64,000 bases of DNA from Candidatus Planktophila sp. GTDB taxonomy: Bacteria > Actinomycetota > Actinomycetes > Nanopelagicales > Nanopelagicaceae. A program made the translations under genes and the position numbers. Of this stretch, positions 19,145-29,247 are shown in pieces; the first letter of the stretch is position 1, and each line of letters opens with the position of its first letter. Under the pieces are notes generated by a model. The model was given only the letters and a program-made list of their open reading frames with translations, had not been told where the DNA came from and searched no databases. Location of the stretch: positions 33,233 to 97,232 of the forward strand of contig JAFMBT010000003.1 in NCBI GenBank assembly GCA_017858325.1, read 5' to 3'.

Positions 19145-19896
19145 TCTTGATCTCCCATCGTGCGAGAACCGGTGATGTATTGAACAACGTCAAGATGGTT
19201 AGTCTCTGAAGATTTAAGGTTTGCCACCATCTTGCCAAGATAGAGAACGGCAATATCGTCTGCCACCTTAAATACATCTTGCAGGTTGTGGCTAATAATG
19301 ATGACGGCAACACCCGAATCAGCAAGGCGGCGCACAAGGTTAAGCACCTGCTCGGTCTGAGCTACACCAAGAGCTGCAGTCGGTTCATCGAGAATAACGA
19401 GTTTTGCATTGCGCAGAACAGAACGTGCAATGGCAACTGTTTGACGTTGACCGCCTGAAAGTGATGCAACTTTCTGACGCACTGAGCTCACCGTACGTAC
19501 TGAAAGCCCAGTAAGAGTCTTTGATGCTTCAAATTCCATTTGTGGTTCATTAAGAGTTATTCCAAGCATAGCCTCACGACCAAGAAACATATTTTGAACG
19601 ATATCCAAATTTTCACAGAGAGCGAGGTCTTGATATACAACCTCAATACCAAGGGCTGCAGCGGCACGTGCGCTGGGCAACTGAACTTCTTTACCTTCGA
19701 ACTTAACAACGCCACCGTCATACTCTTGTACGCCTGCTAGCCCTTTAATCAGAGTTGACTTTCCGGCACCGTTATCACCGACAAGTGCAGTAACCCGTCC
19801 GGCATAAGCGGTGAAATCTATTCCTTTGAGAACATCCACTGGACCAAAACTCTTGGTAATTCCGATGAGTTCAACAATCGGCGTTTGCGATGTCAT
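19141..19896 (-). CDS. Sugar ABC transporter ATP-binding protein (single-domain)
   Basis: A 251-residue ATPase with Walker A GDNGAGKST (residues 40-48), signature LSGGQRQ, Walker B LVILDEPTAALG and the switch His in IIISHNLQDV. Unlike E. coli XylG/RbsA, which carry two ATPase domains (about 500 residues), this is a single domain that must dimerise, as in FrcA-type importers. ATG at this position is preceded by AAGGG; a start 66 bases further upstream would add an atypical basic leader. It is translationally coupled to the permease. Confidence 0.92.
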   Translation of the reverse strand: MTSQTPIVELIGITKSFGPVDVLKGIDFTAYAGRVTALVGDNGAGKSTLIKGLAGVQEYDGGVVKFEGKEVQLPSARAAAALGIEVVYQDLALCENLDIVQNMFLGREAMLGITLNEPQMEFEASKTLTGLSVRTVSSVRQKVASLSGGQRQTVAIARSVLRNAKLVILDEPTAALGVAQTEQVLNLVRRLADSGVAVIIISHNLQDVFKVADDIAVLYLGKMVANLKSSETNHLDVVQYITGSRTMGDQE

Positions 19897-19947
19897 TTCA
19901 ACCCTTTCAAAAAAATAGTTTAAATCTTGCCATTTCTTTCGTAAAAG

Positions 19948-19982
19948 CCTCCGCGCCGGCACATCAAGTGCCGGCGCGGAGG
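19948..19982 (-). terminator. Long perfect hairpin between binding-protein and ATPase genes
   Basis: A 15-bp perfect G/C-rich stem (arms 19948-19962 and 19968-19982) with a five-base loop, followed on the minus strand by CTTTT. It sits directly after the binding-protein stop. Such structures in ABC importer operons stabilise the upstream message or cause partial termination, so the binding protein is made in excess. Confidence 0.75.
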
Positions 19983-19999
19983 ACCTACTTATTGCTTAA

Positions 20000-21043
20000 T
20001 TACGCTGTGACGCCGAACTCTTCACAAGCAGCCATTACAGCAGCTGTGCAAACTTCGTCGTAGTTAGCATCTCCTGAAGCAACAACTTCTGCGACCTGAT
20101 CAGGTCCAACAGAGTTAGGAGTTACCGCAATGTATGGAGTTCCATCAGCGAGTGCCTTGTCTGCAGATGGTGTCTCACCATTAAGCAGTGCAATCGCCAA
20201 ATCTGATGCAGCTGTTGCAATCAGTGTGTATGGCTTCCAAACAGTTGTGGTCTGCTTGCCTAGAAGAACATTCTGGAGACCAGCTGGTGAAGCATCTTGT
20301 CCTGAAACAGGAACCTTCAAGCCAGCCTTATCAAGAATTGTGATGATGTTTGCAGCGTTGTTGTCATTTGGTGCAAGAACTGCATCAACTTTTCCACCAA
20401 CAGCTGTAAGTGCCTGCTCGAACAATGTTCCGGCCTTTGCGCCATCCCATGTTCCGGCCATGCTAAAGATTGGCTTTACACCAGCTGGCTCAAGAACTGA
20501 GAGCGCGCCGTCATAGAACATCTTTGCATTTCCATCAGTTGGATCTCCCTGACCGTAGATAACACGGGCAGTCTTTGGATCCTTACCTGCCGCAGCTAGA
20601 CCATCAAGAATTGCTTGTCCCTGAAGTGCTCCGACTGACTCGTTATCAAATGATACGTAGTAGTCAGCGCCTTCGATTGGGCGGTCGTATGCGATTACAG
20701 GAATACCTGCTTCTTTAGCCTTTGCTGCTACCTGGATACCTGCACCCTGGTAATCAACAAGGATCATGACACCGCAACCCTTTGTAAGCATCTGATCTGC
20801 GATCGTTGCGAACTTTGCTGTGTCACCTTGTGCGTTCTGAATATCTGTTTCAAATCCTGCACCTGTGAGTGCTGAATCCATTGCTGGGCGATCTCCGTTT
20901 TCCCAACGTGTTGATGACTCTGAGTCAGGAAGAATCATGCAAGCACGCTTGCCTGCAGAATCATCGCTGCTTGAGCAACCTGAGATCAAAAGAGCTGCTG
21001 CTGCTGCGATCGCACCAGCAATAACTAGACGGCGCTTTGCCAT
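20000..21043 (-). CDS. Sugar ABC transporter substrate-binding lipoprotein (XylF-like)
   Basis: A 347-residue periplasmic-binding-protein type 1 lipoprotein. The basic N-terminus KRR, a hydrophobic stretch and the lipobox LISGC (Cys23) form a lipoprotein signal. The mature part has CUB/XylF-like motifs (MILPDSESSTRWENGDRP, VIAYDRPIEG, VLAPNDNNAANI). ATG is preceded by AAAGGT; a start 39 bases upstream lacks a site. It heads the operon and is divergent from argS; the 167-base gap holds both promoters. Xylose as ligand is inferred from adjacent xylose enzymes. Confidence 0.92.
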   Translation of the reverse strand: MAKRRLVIAGAIAAAAALLISGCSSSDDSAGKRACMILPDSESSTRWENGDRPAMDSALTGAGFETDIQNAQGDTAKFATIADQMLTKGCGVMILVDYQGAGIQVAAKAKEAGIPVIAYDRPIEGADYYVSFDNESVGALQGQAILDGLAAAGKDPKTARVIYGQGDPTDGNAKMFYDGALSVLEPAGVKPIFSMAGTWDGAKAGTLFEQALTAVGGKVDAVLAPNDNNAANIITILDKAGLKVPVSGQDASPAGLQNVLLGKQTTTVWKPYTLIATAASDLAIALLNGETPSADKALADGTPYIAVTPNSVGPDQVAEVVASGDANYDEVCTAAVMAACEEFGVTA

Positions 21044-21210
21044 TTGTTTTACCTTTCGAAAGGTGTTCTCGCCTATGGCCAAAACTGTTTCGACCAGACA
21101 TGTAGGCGGGGACGTACCCGAGAGTAATAGGAATTTCCCCTAAGGTCACTATCCAAGAGGTCACGTTCTGGTAAAGGCATCAAGACGCTCAGAACAGGTA
21201 ACCTTGCGTA

Positions 21211-22881
21211 ATGCAGAGGTTATCTGGCTCAGAATCCCTCGAGGCGGCGATCCTTGCTGCGATCGCGCGGGCATTTGAGCGGGGTGATTTGCTGGGAACG
21301 ATACCAGTGGCGATTTCCTTGGAGCGGCCAAAAAATCGAAACCATGGGGATTATGCGACCTCGATCGCCCTTCAATTAGCAAAGGCGGCGGGCAAGAGTC
21401 CGCGCGAGGTCGCCGAACTGTTGCGCTCTGACATTGCCGAGTTACCTGAAGTAAGCGCTGTAGATATTGCCGGCCCTGGATTCATTAACATCACCTTGAA
21501 TCGAAGTAGTCAAGCAGAACTTGTAAGAACAATTCTCTCTGCGCCAACGACATATGGCACTGGTGACACACTCGCTGGAATCTCAATCAATCTTGAATTC
21601 ATTAGCGCGAATCCAACAGGTCCACTTCACTTAGGACATACGCGTTGGGCTGCTGTGGGAGATGCACTCGGTCGAGTTCTTTCTGCGGCAGGTGCCAAGG
21701 TCACGCGCGAGTTCTATATCAACGACCGCGGAAACCAGATGGAACTCTTTGGCCAATCTGTTGAAGCGGCAGCACTTGGGTTACCAATCCCCGAAGATGG
21801 TTATCAAGGTGCATATATTGCAGATCTTGCCACCCAAGTTGTAAAAGAAAATCCGCAGATCACACAGGTGGAAGGGCAAGCTCGTCAGGATGCTTTCCGC
21901 GAGGCCGCTTATAAGATGCAGCTCGCCCAACAACAAGGTGTTCTCGAAACATTCAATACTCGCTTTGATATCTGGTTCTCTGAGCGCTCACTTCATGATG
22001 CCGGAGCTGTCGAGCACGGCGTAGAAAAACTACGGAAAGAAGGACATGTCTTTGATTCTGAAGGTGCAATCTGGCTGCGCACTACTGATTTTGGTGACGA
22101 TAAAGATCGCGTGATTACAAAAGCAAACGGTGATCTCACTTACTTTGCATCCGATACCGCGTACTACATCAATAAGCGTGAGCGTGGATTTGAGATCTGC
22201 ATCTACATGTTGGGCGCTGATCATCACGGCTACGTTAATCGTTTACGCGCAACCGCAGCATGTGCTGGTGATAATCCTGATTACAACGTTGAAGTACTTA
22301 TTGGCCAACTTGTGAAGATTATGGAGGGCGGCGAAGAGGTAAAGCTTTCAAAACGTGCAGGAACAATTATTACGCTTGAAGAATTAGTAGAAAAAGTAGG
22401 AGTAGATGCCGCTCGTTACACTCTGATTCGTTATCCAGTTGATACACCAATGGTGATGGATATCGATATCTTGCGCAGAAATACAAATGAAAATCCTGTC
22501 TATTACGTGCAGTATGCCCATGCCCGCATCGCGGCAGTTCTTCGCAATGTCGAAGAGCTTGCTATCCCAATTGGTCTTGACCATTTTGATCCCACCCAGC
22601 TTTCCCACAATCGCGAAAATGAGCTGCTCGGCACGCTGGCAGAATTTCCTCGAGTCGTTGCAACGGCTGCACAGTTACGTGAACCTCACAGAGTTGCCCG
22701 CTATCTCGAAGAGCTGGCCGGTGTGTATCACGGCTTCTACGCAGATTGTCGCGTATTGCCGCTGGGTGATGAGTCGATCTCTTCATTGCATTCAGCTCGC
22801 GCTAATCTTTGCGCAGCGACGAAGCAGGTATTACATAATGGCCTAGAGCTTCTCGGCGTGAGCGCCCCGGAGAGGATGTAG
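21211..22881 (+). CDS. argS: Arginyl-tRNA synthetase
   Basis: A 556-residue class I synthetase. An N-terminal Add-1-like domain is followed by the HIGH-type motif GPLHLGHTRWA, the KMSKS-like VKLSKRAGT, and a C-terminal DALR-type helical anticodon-binding domain ending at SAPERM. It charges tRNA-Arg and, like its family, needs the tRNA for amino-acid activation. It heads the argS-lysA-hom-thrC-thrB run found in the same order in Mycobacterium (Rv1292-Rv1296). Confidence 0.97.
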   Translation: MQRLSGSESLEAAILAAIARAFERGDLLGTIPVAISLERPKNRNHGDYATSIALQLAKAAGKSPREVAELLRSDIAELPEVSAVDIAGPGFINITLNRSSQAELVRTILSAPTTYGTGDTLAGISINLEFISANPTGPLHLGHTRWAAVGDALGRVLSAAGAKVTREFYINDRGNQMELFGQSVEAAALGLPIPEDGYQGAYIADLATQVVKENPQITQVEGQARQDAFREAAYKMQLAQQQGVLETFNTRFDIWFSERSLHDAGAVEHGVEKLRKEGHVFDSEGAIWLRTTDFGDDKDRVITKANGDLTYFASDTAYYINKRERGFEICIYMLGADHHGYVNRLRATAACAGDNPDYNVEVLIGQLVKIMEGGEEVKLSKRAGTIITLEELVEKVGVDAARYTLIRYPVDTPMVMDIDILRRNTNENPVYYVQYAHARIAAVLRNVEELAIPIGLDHFDPTQLSHNRENELLGTLAEFPRVVATAAQLREPHRVARYLEELAGVYHGFYADCRVLPLGDESISSLHSARANLCAATKQVLHNGLELLGVSAPERM

Positions 22882-22885
22882 AGAA

Positions 22886-24202
22886 ATGTGGTCCTCAGCT
22901 GTCTCATTTAATCAAGAAGGTCTTGCCATCGGAGGCCTCACAGCTCGTGCACTAGCAAGTGAGTTTGGAACACCTACTTTCTTTATCGATGAAAATCACT
23001 TTCGCTCACGTGCACAGTTATGGGCAGATGCGTTAAACGCCAATTTTGGTGACTCTGCTGGCACTGTTTATTACGCTGCAAAGGCATTTATCTGCACCGA
23101 TGTAGCTCGCTGGATCAAGGAAATCGGAATCGGAATCGATGTCTGCACAGGTGGTGAACTTGCTGTGGCGCTGGCTGGAGGAATTGATCCAAAGAAAATT
23201 GAATTGCACGGCAATAACAAATCAGTTGCCGAGATCAATCGCGCAGTCGAGGTTGGTGTCAGAGTAATTGTGTTGGATTCATTATTCGAAATTGAACGAG
23301 TGAGTTCTGCGGCAAAGAAAGCAGGGGTTCGCCAGGCAGTGATGCTCCGCCTGACTCCGGGGGTACAAGCTCATACCCACCAATCAATATCAACTGCTCA
23401 CGAAGATGTGAAGTTTGGATTTTCAATTGCAAGTGGTTCGGCATGGGCTGCAATCTCAGAGGTCATGTCCCACCCTGAGCTAGAGCTGCGAGGCTTTCAT
23501 ACTCATATTGGATCTCAAATCTTTGGGACTGATTCTTTCGAACTTGCGGCCACTCGCATCATTGCGCTGATGGCTAAATTTAAAGATGAATACTCTTCGG
23601 AACTTCCCGAACTTGATCTCGGTGGCGGGTATGCAATTGCCTATCTTCCAGGTGAAAAAACTGTAGAGCCGCACAATGTCTTGCCAGCACTGAGCGCACT
23701 CGTCAAAAGAGAGTGCAAAGCCGCTGGATTAAAGCTGCCGCTGATTTCAATTGAACCTGGACGAAACATCGTTGGACCGACAACGTTTACCTTGTATGAA
23801 GTCGGAACGGTAAAAGATGTCACGCTAGAAGATGGCGGAATTCGCAAGTATGTTTCAGTCGATGGTGGCATGAGTGAGAATATGCGTACCTCTTTATATG
23901 ATGCCGAATACTTTGCAACGTTAGCCGATCGCACATCAACTGCACCGCTGACGCAATCACGAGTAGTAGGTAAGCATTGTGAAACCGGCGATATTGTTAT
24001 TCGCGATATTAAACTTCCAGCAGATATCGCACCCGGTGATCTTCTTGCCACCCCCGCGACTGGGGCATATGGCCGGAGCATGGCAAGTAACTACAATCAT
24101 GTGCCCCGACCCCCTGTTGTTGCTATAAAAGATGGGAAAGCCCGCGTAATAGTTCGCCGCGAAAATGAGGCAGATCTACTCGCACTCGATGTGAAAGAAT
24201 AG
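22886..24202 (+). CDS. lysA: Diaminopimelate decarboxylase
   Basis: A 438-residue fold-type III PLP enzyme for the last step of lysine synthesis. The PLP lysine lies in YYAAKAF; GFHTHIGSQIF, the glycine-rich DLGGGYAI loop and the ISIEPGR motif complete the site. It starts four bases after argS. It controls the split of meso-diaminopimelate between lysine and peptidoglycan, and is co-transcribed here with threonine genes. Confidence 0.97.
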   Translation: MWSSAVSFNQEGLAIGGLTARALASEFGTPTFFIDENHFRSRAQLWADALNANFGDSAGTVYYAAKAFICTDVARWIKEIGIGIDVCTGGELAVALAGGIDPKKIELHGNNKSVAEINRAVEVGVRVIVLDSLFEIERVSSAAKKAGVRQAVMLRLTPGVQAHTHQSISTAHEDVKFGFSIASGSAWAAISEVMSHPELELRGFHTHIGSQIFGTDSFELAATRIIALMAKFKDEYSSELPELDLGGGYAIAYLPGEKTVEPHNVLPALSALVKRECKAAGLKLPLISIEPGRNIVGPTTFTLYEVGTVKDVTLEDGGIRKYVSVDGGMSENMRTSLYDAEYFATLADRTSTAPLTQSRVVGKHCETGDIVIRDIKLPADIAPGDLLATPATGAYGRSMASNYNHVPRPPVVAIKDGKARVIVRRENEADLLALDVKE

Positions 24203-24206
24203 GCAG

Positions 24207-25505
24207 ATGAGATCCCCTGATCAGCCAGTGAGAATCGGCATGCTTGGGTGTGGCGTTGTCGGAAGCGAAGTAGCCCGATTGATTCTGGCCGATTCCGTTG
24301 AACTTTCTACCCGCGCGGGGGTAAAGATTGAACTAGTCAGAATTGCAGTTCGTGAGATCATGGCGCGTCCTGGGATTCCACAAGAACTATTTACTCTTGA
24401 TGCCGAATCAATTGTGAATGATCCAAGTATTGATTTGATTATTGAAGTGATAGGTGGAATAGAACCAGCGCGCTCACTCATCTTGAAAGCAATCAGTAAT
24501 CGCAAATCTATCGTTACCGCCAACAAGGCTCTACTAGCTAGCCACGGCGCAGACTTATTTACCGCGGCATATGCGCAAGGTGAAGATATTTACTATGAAG
24601 CTGCAGTTGCGGGAGCGATTCCAATTATTCGCCCCATGCGAGATTCGTTAGCGGGAGATCATGTTGTCCGCCTGATGGGTATCGTTAATGGAACGACAAA
24701 TTATATTTTGACGAAGATGCATGAAAATAATCGTGAGTTTGCAGATGTCCTGGCCGAGGCGCAGAAACTCGGTTACGCCGAAGCGGATCCCACCGCCGAT
24801 ATTGAGGGTTTCGATGCTGCAGCAAAGGCTGCAATTTTATCTGGACTTGCATTTCATACCCGCGTTGCCGTGGACGATGTCTATCGTGAGGGCATTTCGC
24901 AGATCACCTTAGGAGATGTTCGCATCGCCAAATCAATGGACCATGTAATTAAATTATTGGCGATCGCAGAGTTGACGCCAGCAGATGAGATTTCAGTTCG
25001 CGTTCACCCAGTCCTCCTCCATAAGAGCCACCCATTGGCATCTGTGCGCGATGCATTTAATGCCATTTTTATTGAGGCAGAATCTGCTGGTCCATTGATG
25101 TTCTATGGCCGTGGTGCTGGTGGTGCTCCAACAGCATCTGCAATTCTTGGAGATGTGGTTGCGGTATCACGACACATTGCACTGAACTCAATTGGCCAGC
25201 GTGAAACTGATTATGCAGACCGAGATATTGCCTCAATTGAAACCACAAAGACCAAGTTTCTAATGCGCCTGGAAGTCCAGGATAAATCAGGTGTTTTAGC
25301 TGCTATTGCTCAAACCTTTGCTGAGCAGGATGTCTCGATTCAAACCGTTGATCAAAATGGTCGTGATGATGATGCCGAACTCATTATTGTCACCCACGGT
25401 GCAACTGAAGGAGAACTCAAAGCGACAGTTGAAGCGCTCAAGAAGCTTTCGATTGTCACAAAGATTTCTAGCGTTATTCGAGTAGAAGGCTCGACATCGC
25501 TATGA
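24207..25505 (+). CDS. hom: Homoserine dehydrogenase with ACT domain
   Basis: A 432-residue enzyme reducing aspartate semialdehyde to homoserine. It has the N-terminal Rossmann motif GCGVVG, the catalytic-domain segments [12 protein letters not shown] and [15 protein letters not shown], and from about residue 350 an ACT domain ([16 protein letters not shown]) that usually mediates threonine feedback inhibition. It begins four bases after lysA and its end overlaps thrC by ATGA. Confidence 0.97.
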   Translation: MRSPDQPVRIGMLGCGVVGSEVARLILADSVELSTRAGVKIELVRIAVREIMARPGIPQELFTLDAESIVNDPSIDLIIEVIGGIEPARSLILKAISNRKSIVTANKALLASHGADLFTAAYAQGEDIYYEAAVAGAIPIIRPMRDSLAGDHVVRLMGIVNGTTNYILTKMHENNREFADVLAEAQKLGYAEADPTADIEGFDAAAKAAILSGLAFHTRVAVDDVYREGISQITLGDVRIAKSMDHVIKLLAIAELTPADEISVRVHPVLLHKSHPLASVRDAFNAIFIEAESAGPLMFYGRGAGGAPTASAILGDVVAVSRHIALNSIGQRETDYADRDIASIETTKTKFLMRLEVQDKSGVLAAIAQTFAEQDVSIQTVDQNGRDDDAELIIVTHGATEGELKATVEALKKLSIVTKISSVIRVEGSTSL

Positions 25506-26590
25506 GCATTTTCGGAGGAAAGAAAAGTTCAGGTGCCCACCAATGGCGGGGTGTGATCGAGGAATACCGTCACCGACTTCCCGTCAGTGATAAAACTCCT
25601 ATCGTTTCATTGCGCGAGGGAGGCACTCCACTTATTTATGCCTGCAATCTCTCTGAGTTGCTTGGTAATAATGTCTGGATTAAGTACGAGGGATTAAATC
25701 CAACTGGCTCCTTCAAAGATCGTGGAATGACGATGGCGATTTCAAAGGCGGCAGAAGATGGCGCTAAGGCGGTCATCTGTGCATCAACAGGAAATACGTC
25801 GGCATCGGCTGCGGCGTACGCGGTCAAGGCCGGTATGACCCCTGCCGTTCTTATCCCTAAAGGAAAAATTGCTATGGGTAAGCTCGCTCAGGCAGTTATT
25901 CATAATTCAACAATTTTGCAGGTCAATGGAAACTTTGATGATTGCCTCACCTTAGCGCGCGAGCTTTCAGAGAATTACCCCGTTGCACTAGTGAACTCTG
26001 TTAACCCTTATCGCATCGAAGGTCAAAAGACTGCTGCATTTGAAGTTGTCGATATGCTTAAAGATGCTCCTGATATTCATGCCCTCCCTGTTGGAAATGC
26101 TGGAAATATCACCGCATATTGGAAGGGGTACAAGGAGTATCGCAGTGATCGAATCTCCACCAAACTGCCTCAGATGTACGGATTTCAGGCCGCAGGTGCG
26201 GCACCAATAGTTAAAGGAAAGATTGTAAAAAATCCTGACACCATCGCGACTGCAATTCGAATTGGAAACCCGGCATCGTGGGCACAGGCTGTTGAAGCAC
26301 GTGATCTTTCTGGCGGTGTCATTGATTCGGTAACCGACAAGGAAATTCTCTCGGCCTACCGCCTTATTGCTGCGCAAGAAGGAATATTCGTTGAACCTTC
26401 ATCGGCTGCTGGTCTTGCAGGACTCATTAAATATAAGAAAGCCGGCAAACTTCCCTCAGGAAAGACCATTGTTATCACAGTGACAGGTCATGGACTAAAA
26501 GACATTCCCTATGCACTCGAAGCGGCAAAGAAGCCCTTAGTTGTTCCGGTGGATGTAAAGGCTGCGGCAAAAGCGTTGGGATTAAAGTAA
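25502..26590 (+). CDS. thrC: Threonine synthase
   Basis: A 362-residue fold-type II PLP enzyme converting O-phosphohomoserine to threonine. The PLP lysine is in GSFKDRGM and the phosphate loop is PVGNAGNI. The short class (about 360 residues) without the long plant/yeast-type N-terminal domain is typical of actinobacteria. The start overlaps hom, and thrB begins immediately after the stop, so hom-thrC-thrB form one coupled operon. Confidence 0.96.
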   Translation: MSIFGGKKSSGAHQWRGVIEEYRHRLPVSDKTPIVSLREGGTPLIYACNLSELLGNNVWIKYEGLNPTGSFKDRGMTMAISKAAEDGAKAVICASTGNTSASAAAYAVKAGMTPAVLIPKGKIAMGKLAQAVIHNSTILQVNGNFDDCLTLARELSENYPVALVNSVNPYRIEGQKTAAFEVVDMLKDAPDIHALPVGNAGNITAYWKGYKEYRSDRISTKLPQMYGFQAAGAAPIVKGKIVKNPDTIATAIRIGNPASWAQAVEARDLSGGVIDSVTDKEILSAYRLIAAQEGIFVEPSSAAGLAGLIKYKKAGKLPSGKTIVITVTGHGLKDIPYALEAAKKPLVVPVDVKAAAKALGLK

Positions 26591-27517
26591 ATGGCAAAAC
26601 CAACCTTTAAAGCAAACCCAATGCAGGTACAAGTTCCGGCGACTAGTGCCAATCTCGGTCCAGGTTTTGACTGTTTTGGATTAGCGCTCGATCTTCATGA
26701 TCGTTACGTCGCGCAGATTCTGGATGAACCAGGTCTTGATATTGATGTTGCAGGAGAAGGCGCGGATTCGCTACCACGCAGTGACAAGAACCTTCTTATC
26801 AAGGCAATGAATAAAGGCTTTGAGTTCTTAGGTGGCAAGCCAAAAGGAATTGCTGTTCGCGCACTCAATGTGATTCCTCACGGTCGTGGGTTAGGTTCAT
26901 CTGCAAGTGCAATTGTTGGCGGACTCGTTCTTGCACGCTCGCTTGTTCTTACTGGCAGCGACAAGATGAGTGATCAATCTTTATTAGATTTAGCGACTTT
27001 CATGGAAGGACATCCAGATAACGTTGCAGCAGCGCTCTATGGTGGGGCAACCATCGCTTGGCAGGAAGATCATCATGGAAAGTTAGTGGCCCAAGCCTTA
27101 CCCCTTGCAGTTGATTCGCGAATTCGTGCGATTGCTTTTATTCCGAAACAAGAATTTTCTACAAGTAGGGCTCGCAAGTTGCTTCCGGAAAGCATTCCTC
27201 ACGCAGATGCAGCAGCTAACTCAGCTCGTAGCGCACTCTTATCTCATGCACTTACACATCGCCCTGATCTAATCTTTCGCGCAACGGAAGATTTTCTCCA
27301 TCAGGATTATCGCACCACGGGTATGCCAGCATCGTTGAAGTTAATGAGTACCCTTCGCAAGGCTGGTGTAGCTGCCTGTATCTCGGGGGCTGGCCCAACA
27401 GTTCTCGCTCTTCACACCTCAGATCAATCCGAGCTCGAAGAGTTAATGCGGGTGGCAGGCAATGGTTTTGAGGCAAAATCACTCGATATTGCAGTTCGTG
27501 GTGCAACCCTGTTATAG
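26591..27517 (+). CDS. thrB: Homoserine kinase
   Basis: A 308-residue GHMP kinase. The ATP-binding motif PHGRGLGSSASA, the N-terminal PATSANLGPGFD and the C-terminal ISGAGPTVLAL glycine loop are all present. It makes O-phosphohomoserine for ThrC. There are no bases between the thrC stop and this ATG. A 131-base gap to rho follows. Confidence 0.97.
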   Translation: MAKPTFKANPMQVQVPATSANLGPGFDCFGLALDLHDRYVAQILDEPGLDIDVAGEGADSLPRSDKNLLIKAMNKGFEFLGGKPKGIAVRALNVIPHGRGLGSSASAIVGGLVLARSLVLTGSDKMSDQSLLDLATFMEGHPDNVAAALYGGATIAWQEDHHGKLVAQALPLAVDSRIRAIAFIPKQEFSTSRARKLLPESIPHADAAANSARSALLSHALTHRPDLIFRATEDFLHQDYRTTGMPASLKLMSTLRKAGVAACISGAGPTVLALHTSDQSELEELMRVAGNGFEAKSLDIAVRGATLL

Positions 27518-27648
27518 TTTGGCCATCACCTTATAGCCCGCAAGCTAGGGCCAAAAGTTAAGTTGATAGATAAAAAATCCCTTGGGTTTGACTCACATAT
27601 ATTTGACGTACATTTATTTGCGGCAAACCCCAAACTGAAAAGATAGAG

Positions 27649-29214
27649 ATGACCGAAAAAGAACCTGTCCGTTCAAGCAGCCCTGAGCTCACTTCAATGA
27701 CCCTTCCTAAGTTAAAGGAAGTTGCGTCACAACTCGGTATCGAAGGTGCAGCGAAGATGAAGAAAGACCAGCTCGCTGGTGCGATTGCTGATTTACAGGC
27801 AAAGAACCGCGAAGAGGCTAAGGCCGAGCGTGAAGCACGCCGTGAAGCACGCAATGCAAAACGTAGCGCTGGACGTGAAGCTAAAGAAGATTCTGATAAC
27901 GACAATGATGACGGCGAGAACGATTCCGCCAATAATTCAGGCGATAACGGTGACCGTGGTGATCGTAACGATCGTAACCGTGGACGTGATCGCAATCGTG
28001 GACGTGATCGCAATCGTGACCGTAACCGTGATCGTGGTCCTCGCGAAGAGCGCGAACCTGTTATTAGCGAAGATGATGTCCTTGTACCAGTCGGCGGACT
28101 GGTCGACATTATGGATAATTACTCATTTATTCGTACCGGTGGATACCTACCAGGGCCAAATGATGTCTATGTTTCACAGAGCCAAGTCCGCAAATACGGC
28201 CTTCGTAAAGGTGATGTTGTTACAGGCCAGGTTCGACAATTACGCGAAGGAGAACAGCGTCAGAAGTACAACCCGCTGATTACTCTTGAAACAATTAACG
28301 GAGTTACTCCTGAAGAGGCACGCGGTCGTGTTGAATTCGGAAAGCTTGTTCCTCTCTATCCGCAAGAGCGTCTCCGCCTTGAAACTGAACCAAATATTCT
28401 GACAACTCGTGTTATCGATCTGATCGCACCTATTGGTAAAGGTCAGCGCGGACTCATAGTTTCACCACCTAAGGCTGGTAAAACCATGGTCTTGCAATCC
28501 ATTGCAAATGCGATCACTACAAATAACCCTGAGTGCCACTTGATGGTTGTACTTGTCGATGAGCGCCCAGAAGAGGTTACCGATATGCAGCGCAGCGTTA
28601 AAGGTGAAGTTATCGCCTCAACCTTCGATCGCCCAGCAGATGATCACACCACAATCGCAGAGCTTGCGATCGAGCGCGCAAAGCGCCTGGTAGAACTTGG
28701 CCACGATGTAGTTGTACTTCTTGATTCGATTACTCGACTTGGCCGTGCCTATAACATCGCAGCCCCTGCATCAGGTCGAATTCTCTCTGGAGGCGTTGAC
28801 TCTGCAGCTCTCTACCCACCAAAGAAGTTCTTTGGTGCTGCTCGTAATATTGAAGATGGTGGCTCGCTCACAATCTTGGCAACCGCCCTTGTTGACACCG
28901 GTTCTCGTATGGATGAAGTGATCTTCGAAGAGTTCAAGGGCACCGGAAATATGGAGCTCATCCTTGATCGCCGTATGGCTGATAAGCGCATCTTCCCAGC
29001 GGTCAACGTTGTTGCATCTGGTACTCGTAAAGAAGAAATTCTCATGGGAACTGAAGAGCTCAATATTGTTTGGAAGTTACGTCGTGTACTTCATGCCCTT
29101 GAGCCACAGGCTGCTCTTGAACTTCTCCTTGAGAAGATGAAGGGCACCAAGTCCAACGTCGAGTTCTTGATGCAGATCCAGAAGACAACATCTGGTCCAG
29201 ACGACTCCAAATAA
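27649..29214 (+). CDS. rho: Transcription termination factor Rho with disordered charged insert
   Basis: A 521-residue hexameric RNA helicase that ends transcription. Order: a Rho N-terminal helical domain ([18 protein letters not shown]), an insert of about 60 residues rich in Asn, Asp, Arg and Gly built from R-D-R-N repeats (residues ~80-140), a cold-shock-like RNA-binding domain, then the ATPase core with Walker A PPKAGKT and the Q-loop/R-loop segments. The insert is usual in actinobacterial Rho, where it adds RNA affinity. The upstream 131 bases hold an imperfect inverted repeat (GGGTTTG/CAAACCC), possibly an autoregulatory leader. Confidence 0.97.
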   Translation: MTEKEPVRSSSPELTSMTLPKLKEVASQLGIEGAAKMKKDQLAGAIADLQAKNREEAKAEREARREARNAKRSAGREAKEDSDNDNDDGENDSANNSGDNGDRGDRNDRNRGRDRNRGRDRNRDRNRDRGPREEREPVISEDDVLVPVGGLVDIMDNYSFIRTGGYLPGPNDVYVSQSQVRKYGLRKGDVVTGQVRQLREGEQRQKYNPLITLETINGVTPEEARGRVEFGKLVPLYPQERLRLETEPNILTTRVIDLIAPIGKGQRGLIVSPPKAGKTMVLQSIANAITTNNPECHLMVVLVDERPEEVTDMQRSVKGEVIASTFDRPADDHTTIAELAIERAKRLVELGHDVVVLLDSITRLGRAYNIAAPASGRILSGGVDSAALYPPKKFFGAARNIEDGGSLTILATALVDTGSRMDEVIFEEFKGTGNMELILDRRMADKRIFPAVNVVASGTRKEEILMGTEELNIVWKLRRVLHALEPQAALELLLEKMKGTKSNVEFLMQIQKTTSGPDDSK

Positions 29215-29221
29215 ATATAAT

Positions 29222-29247
29222 AAGTAATTACCAGTGGGAAATTACTT
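29222..29247. terminator. Weak hairpin between convergent rho and tetR-type genes
   Basis: AAGTAATT and AATTACTT form an eight-pair A/T-rich stem with a ten-base loop. No clear T run follows on the plus strand, so it is at best a weak bidirectional terminator. Confidence 0.3.

Noticed and set aside
19897..19962. Extended N-terminus of the sugar ABC ATPase
   Set aside because: It would start inside the long hairpin and adds basic residues absent from the family; the ATG at 19896 has AAGGG upstream.
27518..27560. Inverted repeat TTTGGCC/GGCCAAA after thrB as a terminator
   Set aside because: The stem has a long interrupted loop and no T run follows on the plus strand.
27558..28109. Ser/Arg-Leu-Arg repeat frame opposite the 5' part of rho
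   Set aside because: A mirror of the R-D-R-N repeat DNA in the Rho insert; the coding sense is clearly rho.
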